Shown: piece after piece, positions 1-10,300 of the stretch
How positions within the stretch are numbered: position 1 is the first letter of the stretch
How the letters are laid out: each line of letters opens with the position of its first letter
Origin: Fasciola hepatica
Taxonomy: Eukaryota > Platyhelminthes > Trematoda > Plagiorchiida > Fasciolidae
Reading direction: 5' to 3'
Assembly: GCA_948099385.1 (NCBI GenBank)
Contig: CANUEZ040000151.1
Coordinates: 4,968,001-5,032,000 of the forward strand
DNA: 64,000 nucleotides
Translations under genes and position numbers: made by a program
The notes under the pieces: model-generated
The model's database searches: none
Seen by the model: the letters and a program-made list of their open reading frames with translations, nothing else
Told to the model about the DNA's origin: nothing

Positions 1-2760
1 CACCCGTACGCAGACCTACTTTCAGCTTACCCGGCAATGCTAAGACAATCTGGCCCCCTTCCCGCGGTGACCACTAACGTTACCCACCATATTGTCACTA
101 AAGGACCCCCAGCATTTAGCCGACCACGTCGCTTGACCTTAGACAAGCTACGCGTAGCACAGGCTGAGTTTGAACACATGCTAGAACTAGGCATAATACG
201 CCCGTCCAGTAGCCCTTGGGCCTCGCCCCTTCACATGGTTCCTAAACCTAATGGCGATTGGCGCCCCTGCGGTGACTACAGGGCCCTCAACCAGGCTACT
301 GTCCCGGACAGATACCCCATTCCACATATTCAAGATCTTACTTCTACCCTGTCTGGTTGTTCTGTTTTCAGCAGAATCGACCTCGTCAGAGCATACCACC
401 AAATCCCAGTAGCAGAGGCTGACATCCCTAAAACCGCTGTCACAACTCCATTCGGACTATTCGAGTTTATGCGCATGCCTTTTGGGCTCAGCAATGCAGC
501 CCAAACCTTTCAAAGGTTTATGCATGAGGCAACACGCGGTTTGAAGAATGTCTACGTGTACTTAGACGATATTTTGGTGGCAAGTTCTTCAAAAGAAGAG
601 CATATGACACACCTGCGTGCTCTTTTTGAGCGCCTTAGCCAACACGGTGTAACCATTAACTCTGCTAAGTGCGAATTAGGTAAGACGACCATCACGTTCC
701 TAGGTCACGAAATCTCAGCCTCAGGCATACAGCCCCTGCCTGACAAGGTGGCGGCAATTCGCGACTATCCTGAGCCTCACTCTTACCGACAGTTGCGCCA
801 ATTTTCTGGCCTGGTTAACTTTTATCGCCGCTTTATCCCTCACTGCGCCGAAATAATGCAGCCTCTAACAGACCTTTTACGTGGAGGTAAGCGGAAATTC
901 ATTTTTCCCGACACGGCGCAAGCAGCGTTTACTTTGATCAAGGATGCTATCGCCAACATAGCACTCCTTGCACATCCCGATCCTTCTGCTCCCCTGGCAT
1001 TAGGAACAGATGCTTCGGACACGGCTGTTGGCGCAGTGTTGCAGCAATTCGTCAACAATTCATGGCAACCAATAGCTTTCTTCTCCAAGCGTCTCCAGCC
1101 TGCGGAATCCCGATATAGTACGTTCAGCAGAGAACTGCTGGCAATCTATTTGGGTATCCGACACTTCCGGCACACACTCGAGGGCCAATTGTTCACAGTG
1201 TTTACAGATCATAAACCACTAGTGTACGCCCTCCAGTCAGCTTCTGACCGATATTCGCCACGCGAGATTCGCCACTTAGACTATGTTTCGCAGTTTACTA
1301 CGGACATTCGACACGTCTCTGGGGCACACAATCCCGTGGCAGACGCACTCTCACGCGTCCACAAATTCGACTACCCACTACCCATGGGCATAGACCTAGA
1401 AGTGATCGCCGCAGCCCAAACGACAGATCCTGAGGTAGAGCAACTCAGACACAACAGCTCCCTGCACCTAGTGGCAGTGGCCCTTCCAACTTCGGACGTA
1501 ACTATCATTTGCGATGTGTCACAAGGTCGACCCCGACCACTAGTTCCTGCCAGTTTTCGCCGACGAGTTTTTACCAGCCTCCACAACTTATCGCACCCTG
1601 GGGTAACCGCCTCAGTGAAACTAGTCACCGAGCGATTCGTCTGGCCTTGCGTCAAACGTGACGTACGTCTTTGGGCTCGTGCTTGTCCCCAGTGCCAACG
1701 AGTTAAGATACATCGTCACACCAAATCTACTTTAGGCACATTCTGCGAACCGAACGCACGCTTTCATCATGTGCATGTGGATCTCGTGGGGCCACTTCCG
1801 CCATCCAATGGCTGCGTCTACATCCTCACTTGCGTAGATCGTTTCACTCGCTGGCCACAGGCCATACCTATTCCTCGCCCAACCTCAGAGGAAGCTGCAA
1901 AAGCATTCCTAACCGGTTGGGTGAGTCAGTTCGGTTGCCCTGCTATCGTGACCACTGATTGCGGTTCTCTTTTCGGCGGCGCCTTCCACGAGCTACTAAA
2001 CGCATTCGGTTGTCGACACAACAAGACGACAGCCTATCATCCTCAGGCCAATGGCATGGTGGAGCGATTCCATCGCCAGCTGAAAGCTGCCCTTCGTGCT
2101 CGTGATAACCCATTATGGAGTGAAGTTTTGCCGATCGTTCTCTTAGGACTGCGTAACACCGTTAAAGCCGATATGGGTTTTACGGCGGCTGAACTGGTTT
2201 ATGGTTGCACACAACGACTTCCAGGTGAGTTGGTTTCTCCATTACCACCTCTGAGTTTTAATTACGGTGATTACGCAAAACGGCTGTCGCACCAAATGCG
2301 GCTGATAAAGCCCACCCCACCACGAGAACAAACCCTGAGCAACTACATACCTACCGCTCTAGCTACCACCAGCCATGTTTTTATTCGAGTAGATGCAGTG
2401 CGATCACCACTGCAGGCGGCTTACTCTGGCCCGTTCCGCGTCGTCCAGCGAAAGGAAAAGAAATACGTGGTGGACGTCGAGGGCAGGAAGGAGACTATCA
2501 GCATAGACCGCCTCAAACCAGCCTTCATCGAGGCAGAACCCACCTCGAACAACCCTCTCAGTGTCCCTACCTGCTCACAACCTTCGGTTAGTCGTCACGA
2601 GTCGGCCCCTGTTACTCCCACTAACGACCCCTCGTTACCTGTTGCAACACCAAACTCCACGAAAGACACAGCTGCACCGATCAACAGGAGAAATCGACGC
2701 GGCCGCGAGCTGCGACAGCCAACGAGGTTTTCTGAATATGTAACAGTTGTATATATTTAA
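1..2760 (+). CDS. pol: Gypsy A Pol polyprotein (RT, RNase H, integrase), 5' partial
   Basis: This Ty3/gypsy polyprotein copies element RNA into DNA and integrates it. The frame is open from base 1, so the protein runs in from the left and the protease lies outside the window; 919 codons are visible. Counting from the Met at 37, the RT has the [11 protein letters not shown] block (D115) and YLDD at 175-178. RNase H carries D325, E366 and TDHKP (D391). Integrase has an HHCC zinc finger (H516, H520, C550, C553) and a D582/D641/E676 triad with 34 residues between D641 and E676. A GPF motif at 798-800 and an IDRLKPAF block mark the integrase C-terminus. No stop or frameshift interrupts it, unlike Gypsy B. 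One oddity is TDCG where related integrases usually have TDRG or TDQG. Clade placement near CsRn1-type flatworm elements is inferred. Confidence 0.95.
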   Translation, partial: HPYADLLSAYPAMLRQSGPLPAVTTNVTHHIVTKGPPAFSRPRRLTLDKLRVAQAEFEHMLELGIIRPSSSPWASPLHMVPKPNGDWRPCGDYRALNQATVPDRYPIPHIQDLTSTLSGCSVFSRIDLVRAYHQIPVAEADIPKTAVTTPFGLFEFMRMPFGLSNAAQTFQRFMHEATRGLKNVYVYLDDILVASSSKEEHMTHLRALFERLSQHGVTINSAKCELGKTTITFLGHEISASGIQPLPDKVAAIRDYPEPHSYRQLRQFSGLVNFYRRFIPHCAEIMQPLTDLLRGGKRKFIFPDTAQAAFTLIKDAIANIALLAHPDPSAPLALGTDASDTAVGAVLQQFVNNSWQPIAFFSKRLQPAESRYSTFSRELLAIYLGIRHFRHTLEGQLFTVFTDHKPLVYALQSASDRYSPREIRHLDYVSQFTTDIRHVSGAHNPVADALSRVHKFDYPLPMGIDLEVIAAAQTTDPEVEQLRHNSSLHLVAVALPTSDVTIICDVSQGRPRPLVPASFRRRVFTSLHNLSHPGVTASVKLVTERFVWPCVKRDVRLWARACPQCQRVKIHRHTKSTLGTFCEPNARFHHVHVDLVGPLPPSNGCVYILTCVDRFTRWPQAIPIPRPTSEEAAKAFLTGWVSQFGCPAIVTTDCGSLFGGAFHELLNAFGCRHNKTTAYHPQANGMVERFHRQLKAALRARDNPLWSEVLPIVLLGLRNTVKADMGFTAAELVYGCTQRLPGELVSPLPPLSFNYGDYAKRLSHQMRLIKPTPPREQTLSNYIPTALATTSHVFIRVDAVRSPLQAAYSGPFRVVQRKEKKYVVDVEGRKETISIDRLKPAFIEAEPTSNNPLSVPTCSQPSVSRHESAPVTPTNDPSLPVATPNSTKDTAAPINRRNRRGRELRQPTRFSEYVTVVYI

Positions 2761-3343
2761 GTTTACTCTTCATATTCAACTTGTACATAGTCCTATTATA
2801 CATGAATGCACGACCACGTGGTGATCACGACAAGAGTGGCGGCAGCCTGTATTGCGCCGGTATGTCCCCCTCAGTCGAATATCCGATCGCGCCTCGAGGC
2901 GCAGCTTCCTTGTGTTTCTTGCCTTCCAGCTCGTCCCGTCAGACAGAACCACATGGAATTCCAGGATCTCGCATGGCTCCAACACAAGGCTCACTGGATC
3001 GCGACTGGACCCATTTGACGCCGGACGCTGGCTCGCTTACGAAGGCAATGACAACCACAGGGACACGGAAATTTGGGATATGCCGACAACGACAAACCCT
3101 ACAACACAACCACCACTGCCAGGTCACGAACAGGATCTACCCCGGTCGGATAACATTTTGAGGAGGACGCAATTTTGCGATCGACGCACAGCGACCAGTG
3201 TGAGTCATGGAGAACGGCTTGTGCTGGCTTCGCTGTTGTGTTTGACCGCGGCGGGAGGCATGGAAAACGTCTCTCGCCACCGAATCCGACGTACTCATCA
3301 CGGGTCGAAGCCCAACTGCGTCGGCCTTCTAGGGGGAGACCCC
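2761..3343 (+). other. Gypsy A 3' noncoding region with polypurine tract
   Basis: The stretch between the pol stop and the putative 3' LTR has no recognisable gene. Short frames here (for example 2852-3406) show no retroviral envelope features and overlap each other in several frames. The tract AGGGGGAGAC at 3331-3340 sits just before a TGTAGTG start and fits a plus-strand primer site. Gypsy B has a spacer of similar length (557 bp) at the same place. Confidence 0.6.
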
Positions 3344-3625
3344 TGTAGTGCTACCAATAAAGCACTCGATGACGAAGACTATCAAATTTGTTTATTTGAA
3401 CAATGACCGTTTTTGGTGGCGCCACTTGCTCCGCCTGTGTACGTCGTCTGCACGCCGTTGCGCTCCTCCAATACACACGTTGTCCCGCTCCAGCGTTTTG
3501 AGTTCTGCTTTGCGCGCTGCCGAGTATATTCACTATCGTGTCACATACCGAGGACCACGGGCTATAGACTCTATACGGGAGCAGGTCCTGACTTAACTGA
3601 CATAAATCCTAAAGGGTTTACTACT
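3344..3625 (+). repeat. Putative 3' LTR of Gypsy A
   Basis: The LTR is placed by a TGTAGTG start right after the polypurine tract. An AATAAA lies at 3356-3361. The right end is uncertain: TTACTACT at 3618-3625 is an imperfect inverted match to the left end, which gives 282 bp. The left LTR lies outside the window, so the boundaries cannot be checked by comparison. Confidence 0.5.
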
Positions 3626-5319
3626 CGTGGATTGCTACCGCTTGACTTTTCACCGGTCGGTTGTATCTCATTCTTTCGTCTGTTTGAAAAACAAAATGAA
3701 AGATGCGTCAAAAATGATGGACGGGGCTTGATTTATTTTGTTCACTTATTTTCAGGAAGAGATTCGGGAGGTCATAAAAGGGAGTTTGATATATCCCTCG
3801 GATGGTGCCCTCATTTGGGACAGAAAGATGCTGGAAGTATTCTTCGAGTCTTTAAAGTTGACTTTGGCGACCAGGTTAGACCAAGCTACAAGCCTGAGGC
3901 TAGTGCCTTTATACTGTGGGCATTTGTCTCATGCAAACAAAACAATCAACTGTGCAGCCGCATATGAACAGCTAGATTTCAAATGCAGTTAGGACCTTGG
4001 GGGAAGTGTTGAGAAGGTTGCCAAGTTTGTATCTGTACAGAGGGCTAAGGAGGCCGAAGAAAACTATGTAATAAACAGGAAATCTTGCTTTTATTGTTGG
4101 CCTGAACCGTGGGCTTATGTACCCCGCTGAGAACAAATCGGCACAGCGGTTTGCTGGAGAATCGCAAGTTGAATATAGAAAACCCGAGTGTGGCAGGTAG
4201 AAATTCCACAACGTCTCACATGGCGACAAACATTGAAAGCATTGACGAGAATAAGGGGACAAGCAATCATTCGGTGTTGTCCGGATTTCTGACTGTTTAG
4301 CATTAAGCCACACAGTCATCCAGTCTCAGAACATGAACCTTAGTGGAGTTTAAGTGTCGATGTACCAGTATGCCTTAGTTGGACAGGAATGTTTTTTTCG
4401 TTTTCCAATTTGGGTGCGGAACTCTGCTAAGGCTGTGAGGCCATCTCGAGCAGTGGCTGGCCATATCACACAGACCCCGAAGCAAAACAAGGTTGACTCG
4501 CAGGTTCCACGATAGTGGGTCATGAAATCGACAAAATGGAAAATATGTACAAGCCTCGAATATGCGATAACAAAGTCTCAGAACGGAAGTCAGGTCAGCG
4601 GCGCGAGAGCCCGATCACATGAGTCACACAGATCTTGATCAGTTACGATAAAGTCGCGCCTTGGAGGGGAAAAAACGAAGACTGACGCAAGAAAGTGTGG
4701 GTAATATGAAACACAGATAATGTTATTAGTCGGGCAATTTCACGAATCAAAAATACTATGGCATTATTTGGGTTTTCAACATATGGTAGATATGCTTCCC
4801 ATCAAAACCCATCCAAGCCCAGCTTTGTCAAGGGGTTGCCATTTACCTACCGATTTTTCCTTCTTACCCATGCCCAGCTATCAGTGCATCTACCTACCGA
4901 CGATGGACCGTGAAATCTAATCATTTTTACACTGCAATAGAGAAGCCAGCGCAGTATTTAAAAGCTACCGGCAGTCCTCTTTTCGTCGACACTTCACAGA
5001 AGTCAATAATCAGGCAATAGCTGTGAAGGCAAGGACTTAGGTGGCAAAAGTGAGAAGGTGTTCCGAATAGGCTGAGATTGTCGGATTGAAGTGCCTCTAG
5101 GTGCATACTTGCACGTGTGTGTGCGGATGGATGTGACTGAGTGCGCGAATAAAATAGTCCCAACGCTTATAATGGTGATGGTGTATATTAAGCATAAGTT
5201 GAACCTCGAGAAGACAGCCATATAGTAGAATTTGACACCAAGCTTGAAGACGAATACAACATTTACTGCTCAACTCGTTTTTGGCATGTACATAAGTGTC
5301 TATGTGTAATACATGCATG
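3626..5319. other. Interval between Gypsy A and Gypsy B, nothing recognised
   Basis: About 1.7 kb with only short, unrelated open frames (the longest begins inside the upstream LTR region). No motif, RNA gene or transposon end was recognised. It may be host intergenic DNA or a repeat decayed past recognition. Confidence 0.5.
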
Positions 5320-5323
5320 AGTG

Positions 5324-5735
5324 TGTAGTGACCTCGATGGTTTTGAGAAAATGACTATTTTCTGGACACCATTTTCAATCTATATTCTCCCCGATCTTTT
5401 TTAACGTTTGACATTGACCTCAGTGTTTTCCGATTGCCTACGTTTTACTGGACTGACTTTTCCGAGGTTTCCATCGACTTCGTTTCAAATCACCTTCACT
5501 TTCGGTCGTTCGCTCGCGGTTCGCTCTCTGCACAGCCGTCGCGTTTTGTTCCGTTTTCCGTTTGGTGTATCTCTCGTATCGGTACTGTTTCGGTGCCACG
5601 ATATATAGAATACACCTCGCATCTGTAAACGAACTCGCGTCTTCTCTGTTCGTCCGATAGAGGGGATATCGTTGGTATTCGCTGCTAGACCTGATAGGAG
5701 ACACGTTCGCCAGCCGCATTCGAACGTCCTTTATG
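5324..5735 (+). repeat. 5' LTR of Gypsy B
   Basis: Pairs base for base with 13744-14155 at a constant offset of 8420. TATATA at 5602-5607 is a likely promoter TATA box and is kept in the other LTR at 14022. The outer end reads TGTAGTG here but TGTAAAC in the 3' LTR, so most difference is clustered at the two ends. Confidence 0.92.
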
Positions 5736-5736
5736 T

Positions 5737-5750
5737 TGGTGAGCCCAAAA
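5737..5750 (+). promoter_or_regulatory. Candidate primer binding site of Gypsy B
   Basis: TGGTGAGCCC begins one base after the LTR. A TGG start is expected for a site complementary to the CCA end of a tRNA. The first six bases, TGGTGA, agree with a tRNA-Trp-type primer site (recalled, not searched). The match then weakens, so the tRNA identity is uncertain. Confidence 0.5.
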
Positions 5751-5867
5751 CTTCCAGAATCTCCTGGAATATTTGCCCGTTTGGTGGGTCTGTGATTTTT
5801 CGCTGTTTCACGTCCTCCTTTCATTGCACGATATATATATTTTACGATATACTATCGCAACGTAACA

Positions 5868-6719
5868 ATGTCAGAGGATAAGCTGCAGCTCGACACAGAT
5901 CTCACTCTGTCTGCGGTTGCTTTTAAACCAGTGGCGGTTATCCCACATGATCCTGAGGTTTGGTTTGCAGCCTTAGTGCTGCAGTTTGAGGCACTTTGGA
6001 TCATTGGCCAAAGCCAACGATTTTCCTATGCCTTGGAGGCAATTCCAGGTGATGTTATCGCCTCGGTATTGAATCCTCCTCAAATGCAGCCGTACGATCG
6101 GCTTAAGGAGGCTATAATGCAACAGTTCCTTCCTTCTCGGGAGGAACGGTTACGTCAGCTACTAGCACCGCACCCCATAGGAGATACTAAACCCAGCCGC
6201 CACCCAGCTCATCTCCGGTCTTTGGCAGGGCCGGCCGATAGGGATTCCGAGGTAGTTAAGGAACTGTGGTTGGACTCATTGCCCTTCCATGTTCAGACCA
6301 CCGTTACTGCTCTCCTCGAGGACTCGTCCTTGGAACGAACAGCCGCCGTGGCTGACAAAATTGTCGCACGTGTCGGCAGTGGGGCTAATCCACTCATTGC
6401 CACGACATCGCGCAATCCTAGGGGCGTTGACTCGGATGAATCGCCGGAGAGGCCTCGGCACTTTCGATCCATCCAGCGCCGCCTGTCCTTCAAGGACAGA
6501 GTTAAAATACCTACTCCTCGCAGTAGCCCACGTAAACAACGGCACGGACGGGCCCCCATTACTGCCCACGTCCGCCGTGAATCCGCCTCACCTGCCTCAT
6601 CCAAACCTGATCATCCTACCAGCGGCTTTTGTTGGTTCCATCGCGTCTTCGGACCAGCCGCCCGTAGGTGCAGACAGCCGTGTCCATACGCGGCGGGAAA
6701 CGCCACGACCGGCGAGTAG
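5868..6719 (+). CDS. gag: Gypsy B Gag, intact frame
   Basis: This 283-residue frame starts at the first ATG after the leader (AACA before ATG) and ends at TAG 6717-6719. Gag forms the cytoplasmic particle that packages element RNA. The central part (roughly residues 20-170) has the capsid-like pattern of gypsy Gags, including PEVWFAALVLQFEA and a RLKEAIMQQF segment. The C-terminus has a zinc-knuckle-like C255-x2-H258-x9-C268-x3-C272, a CHCC order instead of the usual CCHC. I recall that order for CsRn1-type flatworm elements. No stop interrupts the frame. The last codons overlap the pol frame and hold the -1 frameshift site, so Gag is the major product and Gag-Pol the minor one by inference. 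Confidence 0.88.
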   Translation: MSEDKLQLDTDLTLSAVAFKPVAVIPHDPEVWFAALVLQFEALWIIGQSQRFSYALEAIPGDVIASVLNPPQMQPYDRLKEAIMQQFLPSREERLRQLLAPHPIGDTKPSRHPAHLRSLAGPADRDSEVVKELWLDSLPFHVQTTVTALLEDSSLERTAAVADKIVARVGSGANPLIATTSRNPRGVDSDESPERPRHFRSIQRRLSFKDRVKIPTPRSSPRKQRHGRAPITAHVRRESASPASSKPDHPTSGFCWFHRVFGPAARRCRQPCPYAAGNATTGE

Positions 6720-7558
6720 AAGCGGTCGTACTCGCCGGCAATCAGTCTCAGGTTGGCCGTTTATTTTACGTGCATGATTCGTGCACTAACGCTAGGTTCC
6801 TAGTCGATACTGGGGCCCAAGTTTCTGTCTTGCCGGTTGGTAAAGACAAGCCACGAGCTTCTTTGCTTCGGCTGTCAGCGGCAAATGGTTCCTCCATTCC
6901 TACCTACGGCACGGGACAGCTTGCGGTCAACCTGGGACCACGACAACGGTATCTGTGGACGTTCATTCTTGCGGATGTTCCCACAGGCATACTGGGAATC
7001 GATTTTCTGCAGCACTATGAATTACTTGTTGATTCACGTAGGCTGCAGCTTATCGATCCTTCGTCGGACAATAAATTTACGGGTATTGCAGCTCGAACAG
7101 AAGCACACCGAATCACAGGATTGTTTTCTAACATTCCGCACGATTTTCAGTCTTTGTTTAATAAACTCCCCATATTGACTAAACCATTTGAAGAGATAGA
7201 GACAGTGACCGACCGTTTGGAACACAACATTGTCACTGAAGGACCACCAGTCACGGCACGACCTCGCCGACTGGCACCGGACAAATTGGCTTTCGCCAAA
7301 AGTGAGGTTGACACTTTACTTTCTAAAGGTATTGTTCGTCCTTCTCACAGTCCATGGGCCTCACCCCTGCATATGGTTCGTACGAAGGATGGCGTTAGCT
7401 GGCGACCATGTGGTGACTATCGCGCACTAAGTTTGGTTAACCGTTACGATAGTTATCCGATACCTCACATAAACGACATCACGGCATCACTTCACGGCAC
7501 GACTGTATCTTCTAAGATCGATTTGGTGCGAGCCTATCACCAGATCCCAGTCTTTTAG
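6668..7558 (+). pseudogene. pol: Gypsy B Pol, N-terminal half: protease and RT fingers, cut by a LINE
   Basis: This frame lies -1 to gag and overlaps its end. The aspartic protease active site FLVDTGAQVSVLP has its catalytic Asp at 6806-6808, followed by the flap and an LGIDFL element near 6990. The RT N-terminal part follows ([40 protein letters not shown]). Gypsy sequence stops at about 7551. Two residues later a TAG supplied by the inserted LINE ends the frame at 7556-7558. Compared with Gypsy A, the catalytic YIDD half resumes only at 10797. The 5' limit given is where the overlap frame can be followed; real entry would be by frameshift, not by a separate start. Confidence 0.9.
6695..6738 (+). 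promoter_or_regulatory. -1 ribosomal frameshift signal, gag to pol
   Basis: GGGAAAC at 6695-6701 is phased so that zero-frame codons are GGA (6696) and AAC (6699), the X XXY YYZ arrangement. Slipping back one base enters the frame that encodes the protease. After a 7-nt spacer, CCGGCGAGTA (6709-6718) pairs perfectly with TACTCGCCGG (6729-6738) around a 10-nt loop. The gag stop lies at the top of that stem. An alternative stem, CGACCG (6706-6711) with CGGTCG (6723-6728), overlaps it. The same heptamer is known from D-type retrovirus gag-pro junctions. Confidence 0.85.
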
Positions 7559-8693
7559 ACATGTCTAAGACCTTCGACCAAGTGTCTCACACTCGTTTGT
7601 TGTCAAAAGCTAAGACATTCGGCATTGTTGACCCACTATATGCCTGGCTAGAATCGTACTTGTCCTCGGGCAGTCAAGTGGTAAACGTTGATGGCACAAC
7701 TTCCACACCCAGCCCTGTAACCAGCGGTGTGATCCAAGGTAGTGTACTGGGCCCGTTGTTGTTTCTTATGTACATAAATGACATATTTACCGTGGTTCGT
7801 CATGGAACTCCTTTTTTATTCGCTGATGATGTAAAGTTGTTGTACACCTTCGACCATAATTCATTGGCTAATACTATAGCAAAAATATCTGAGGACCTGC
7901 GGATGCTCAATTCGTGGTGTACCGATTGTCTAATGAAGTTTTTGGCGGGTAAAAGCTGCATTCTTACATACAAGTGTCATGTCCCTCCCGAAACGTTTAG
8001 TATAGGTGGTCACCTGATCCCCAAAAAATCATCAGTACGCGACCTGGGCATATACTACTCCGGTTTGTTTAACTTCTCGGAGCAAACAGACACTCAAATT
8101 GCTAGGTCCCGCAGGTTAATAGGACTTGTCCACAAAACATTCCGTTTGCGTGAAAGTGAACTCAGTGTCTATACAACACACGTTAGACCATTGCTAGAGT
8201 ATAGTTCAATAGTTGGCTCCAACATGCGCCAGACTGATAGGATCGCCATCGAAAATGTCCAGCGCACCTTTACTAAACAAATAGTTGGATATTCGTCCAG
8301 TCTTAACTATAAACAACGCTGTGACCTGCTACACCTCGAACCCCTTTGGCTCCGACGGATAAAGAACAACTTGTTTTTTTTCACTCACTATTAAAATATA
8401 GATCCTGCAAAGCCTCCCCTGTGGTACGAGACCCATTAAGCCTAAGGTATTCGTTACGACACAGCAGTCATTCCGTCACTGTGCCGTCCTCGAGAACCAG
8501 CCTACGGTCCAATTTCTTCATTGTTAAATATTCACAAATGTGGAATAAACTTCCACCGAATGTCCGTGCAATAGGCCACTTGCCGAGATTCAAAGTGGAA
8601 TTAAACAAACGGCTTGATGTCCTGACACTCGTATCAAACAATGATCCATACACTTCGGAGGAGCGAGCGTACGAAGTTGGTTTGGGTTACTGA
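7552..8693 (+). pseudogene. LINE-P reverse transcriptase, palm to C-terminus, frameshifted
   Basis: The first frame (7561-8394) carries SGVIQGSVLGPLLFLMYIND and the catalytic FADD (residues 87-90 from 7561), then the thumb. It breaks in the T-run near 8376. The C-terminal part continues in another frame (to 8693), with SNFFIVKYSQMWNKLPPNV, the usual end of CR1/Jockey-type RTs. One indel in the T-run is enough to explain the break. The fingers, the endonuclease and ORF1 are absent because the copy is 5' truncated. The Met at 7561 is therefore not a genuine start. Confidence 0.88.
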
Positions 8694-9620
8694 CACGCGG
8701 GTCTGAGTCGGGGGCCACGAGACCTACGTACCACACAAGTCGCCGTAAATACCACTCAAGTTTCAATAATCTTTCGCGTAAAACCTTGTGTTTAGCAAAG
8801 TCGAACCATCCCCCAAGTAGTTCCTATTTCTAGATACTAGAGGTTTTTCTTTACTACTGACCGCTGATCCTCAGCTGGGAGCACCCCAGACTGCGTTTTT
8901 CTATTTTTACTTTTCCAGACAACCGCTGATGATGCCTCCCCTTCGATGGCTTGGCATAATACCTGGCCCACATTTCCCGCTGAAAACTCGATACCTGCTC
9001 GTCATTTCGTCACTACCACACAGGCCATGCTCTCCAGGACCCCTCGCAACCTGGTCGGAAGCTCCTGGATTATTCGATCTCTATGTGACAACGCCAATAT
9101 CACTCAAGCGAAGCCCGCCGGTGCGGGCCGCGGTCAGATCCACCACTTTGGCCGACGCACATCGGGCGTGCAGGACGTCTGCAACGATGTGCGGACGCAG
9201 ATAGGATTGCGGATGGCACCTGTCAACAAAAACGGTTTTCAGGTTGGGTGTCCCGCGCACGGTAAGCCCCACCCAACAGCACCGGTCGCAGCAAAAAATC
9301 ATTCACCCGAAATGCTACAAATATGGAACTATCTCCCCCAGTTACCGCTTATTTTTCATCGTACTTGTCTCCATCTTCGCAACTTTTACTTACCGCTTCT
9401 TACGCCCAGAAAAATCTACTTTCCCTAGCACATAATTATCGCGGGGTTAAAAGACCGTTTCCGTACTCGGCTTACCGTTCATGATCCTTTTTTCCCGATG
9501 ATTCGTGCCAAACTGCCCGCTTGTCCTATTAGCAAACTTAACCAATCCCCGAGATAAAACTCGCTTTTATTTTATAAGTTATCAATATATTTGCAAAAGT
9601 CACATTTATTGTTGCCATAC
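8694..9620 (+). repeat. LINE-P 3' region with conserved GC-rich block
   Basis: The core at about 9118-9290 (reading GTCAGATCCACCACTTTGGC and GGGCGTGCAGGACGTCTGCA) recurs at 28650-28860, 42280-42410 and 47460-47660 on the minus strand, and faintly at 61810-61880 on the plus strand. In each case it follows a LINE RT C-terminus. Open frames over it (8929-9204, 8946-9428) differ between copies and are not convincing proteins. It is most likely a conserved part of the LINE 3' UTR. Confidence 0.75.
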
Positions 9621-10300
9621 ACTTCCGTACCACAATGTCCGGTATTCTATCTTGGTAAATCCTCCCAGACAATTTTGATTCTTGCATCTCTTCGTTCGTC
9701 ATGTTCGGCCCTTAGATAACGATTATCAAACGTAAATACCTACCTGCCATTTAAATAATCGCCCAGTACCCATTTCTATTTTGGTGCATTACATTTCACC
9801 TTTATGAAAGTAAGCAATGTGCGCAACGATGACATGTTTACATCCGGCCACTTCTTCCACCATCACTCCAGCGACCTCGCCAGATGTGATGTCCATTTGG
9901 TTTATCACGGACTCCACCCACATCCAGCCGCCCAACTTCACAACTGTATTCAGCGTTTGTTGGTGCTTTTTCATATCCGGTATTATATCTTGGTAAATCC
10001 TCAAAGACAATATTGATTCTTGCATCTCTCTGGTCTTTGTTTCCGGCCCTTAGATAACGATAATCAAACGTAAATACTTACCTGCCATTTAAATACTCAT
10101 CTGTGCAAACCGTGTGTCTGCTAATATCATGGCTACGCATCGCAAACTGATTTGTCGCCCAGTACCCATTTCTATTTTGGTGCATCACATTCCCCCCTCA
10201 TGAACGTTAACAATGTGCGCAACGATTACATGCTTGCGATCGGTCACTTCTTTTACCATCACCTAGGCAATCACTCTCTACAAATGAGTCCCTCATTGGG
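9620..10300 (-). repeat. Two tandem units (about 340 bp period) in LINE-P 3' region, antisense ORF
   Basis: Two diverged direct copies lie at about 9620-9977 and 9978-10300. Anchors such as GGTATT.TATCTTGGTAAATCCTC recur about 338 bases apart. On the minus strand the fuller unit has an open frame (10025-9789) with the segment GGWMWVESVINQ. Each unit also contains a splice-donor-like sequence in that direction, CAG/GTAAGT at 10084-10076 and CAG/GTAGGT at 9746-9738. The same unit occurs at 41040-41600 with LINE-P in the opposite orientation. The origin of the unit is unknown. Confidence 0.7.

Noticed and set aside
2852..3406. 184-codon frame after Gypsy A pol as a possible envelope gene
   Set aside because: No signal peptide, membrane segment or cysteine pattern; it overlaps other frames and runs into the LTR.
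7561..7563. Met at 7561 as a true LINE ORF start
   Set aside because: The copy is 5' truncated inside RT; the minus-strand copy shows coding homology upstream of this point.
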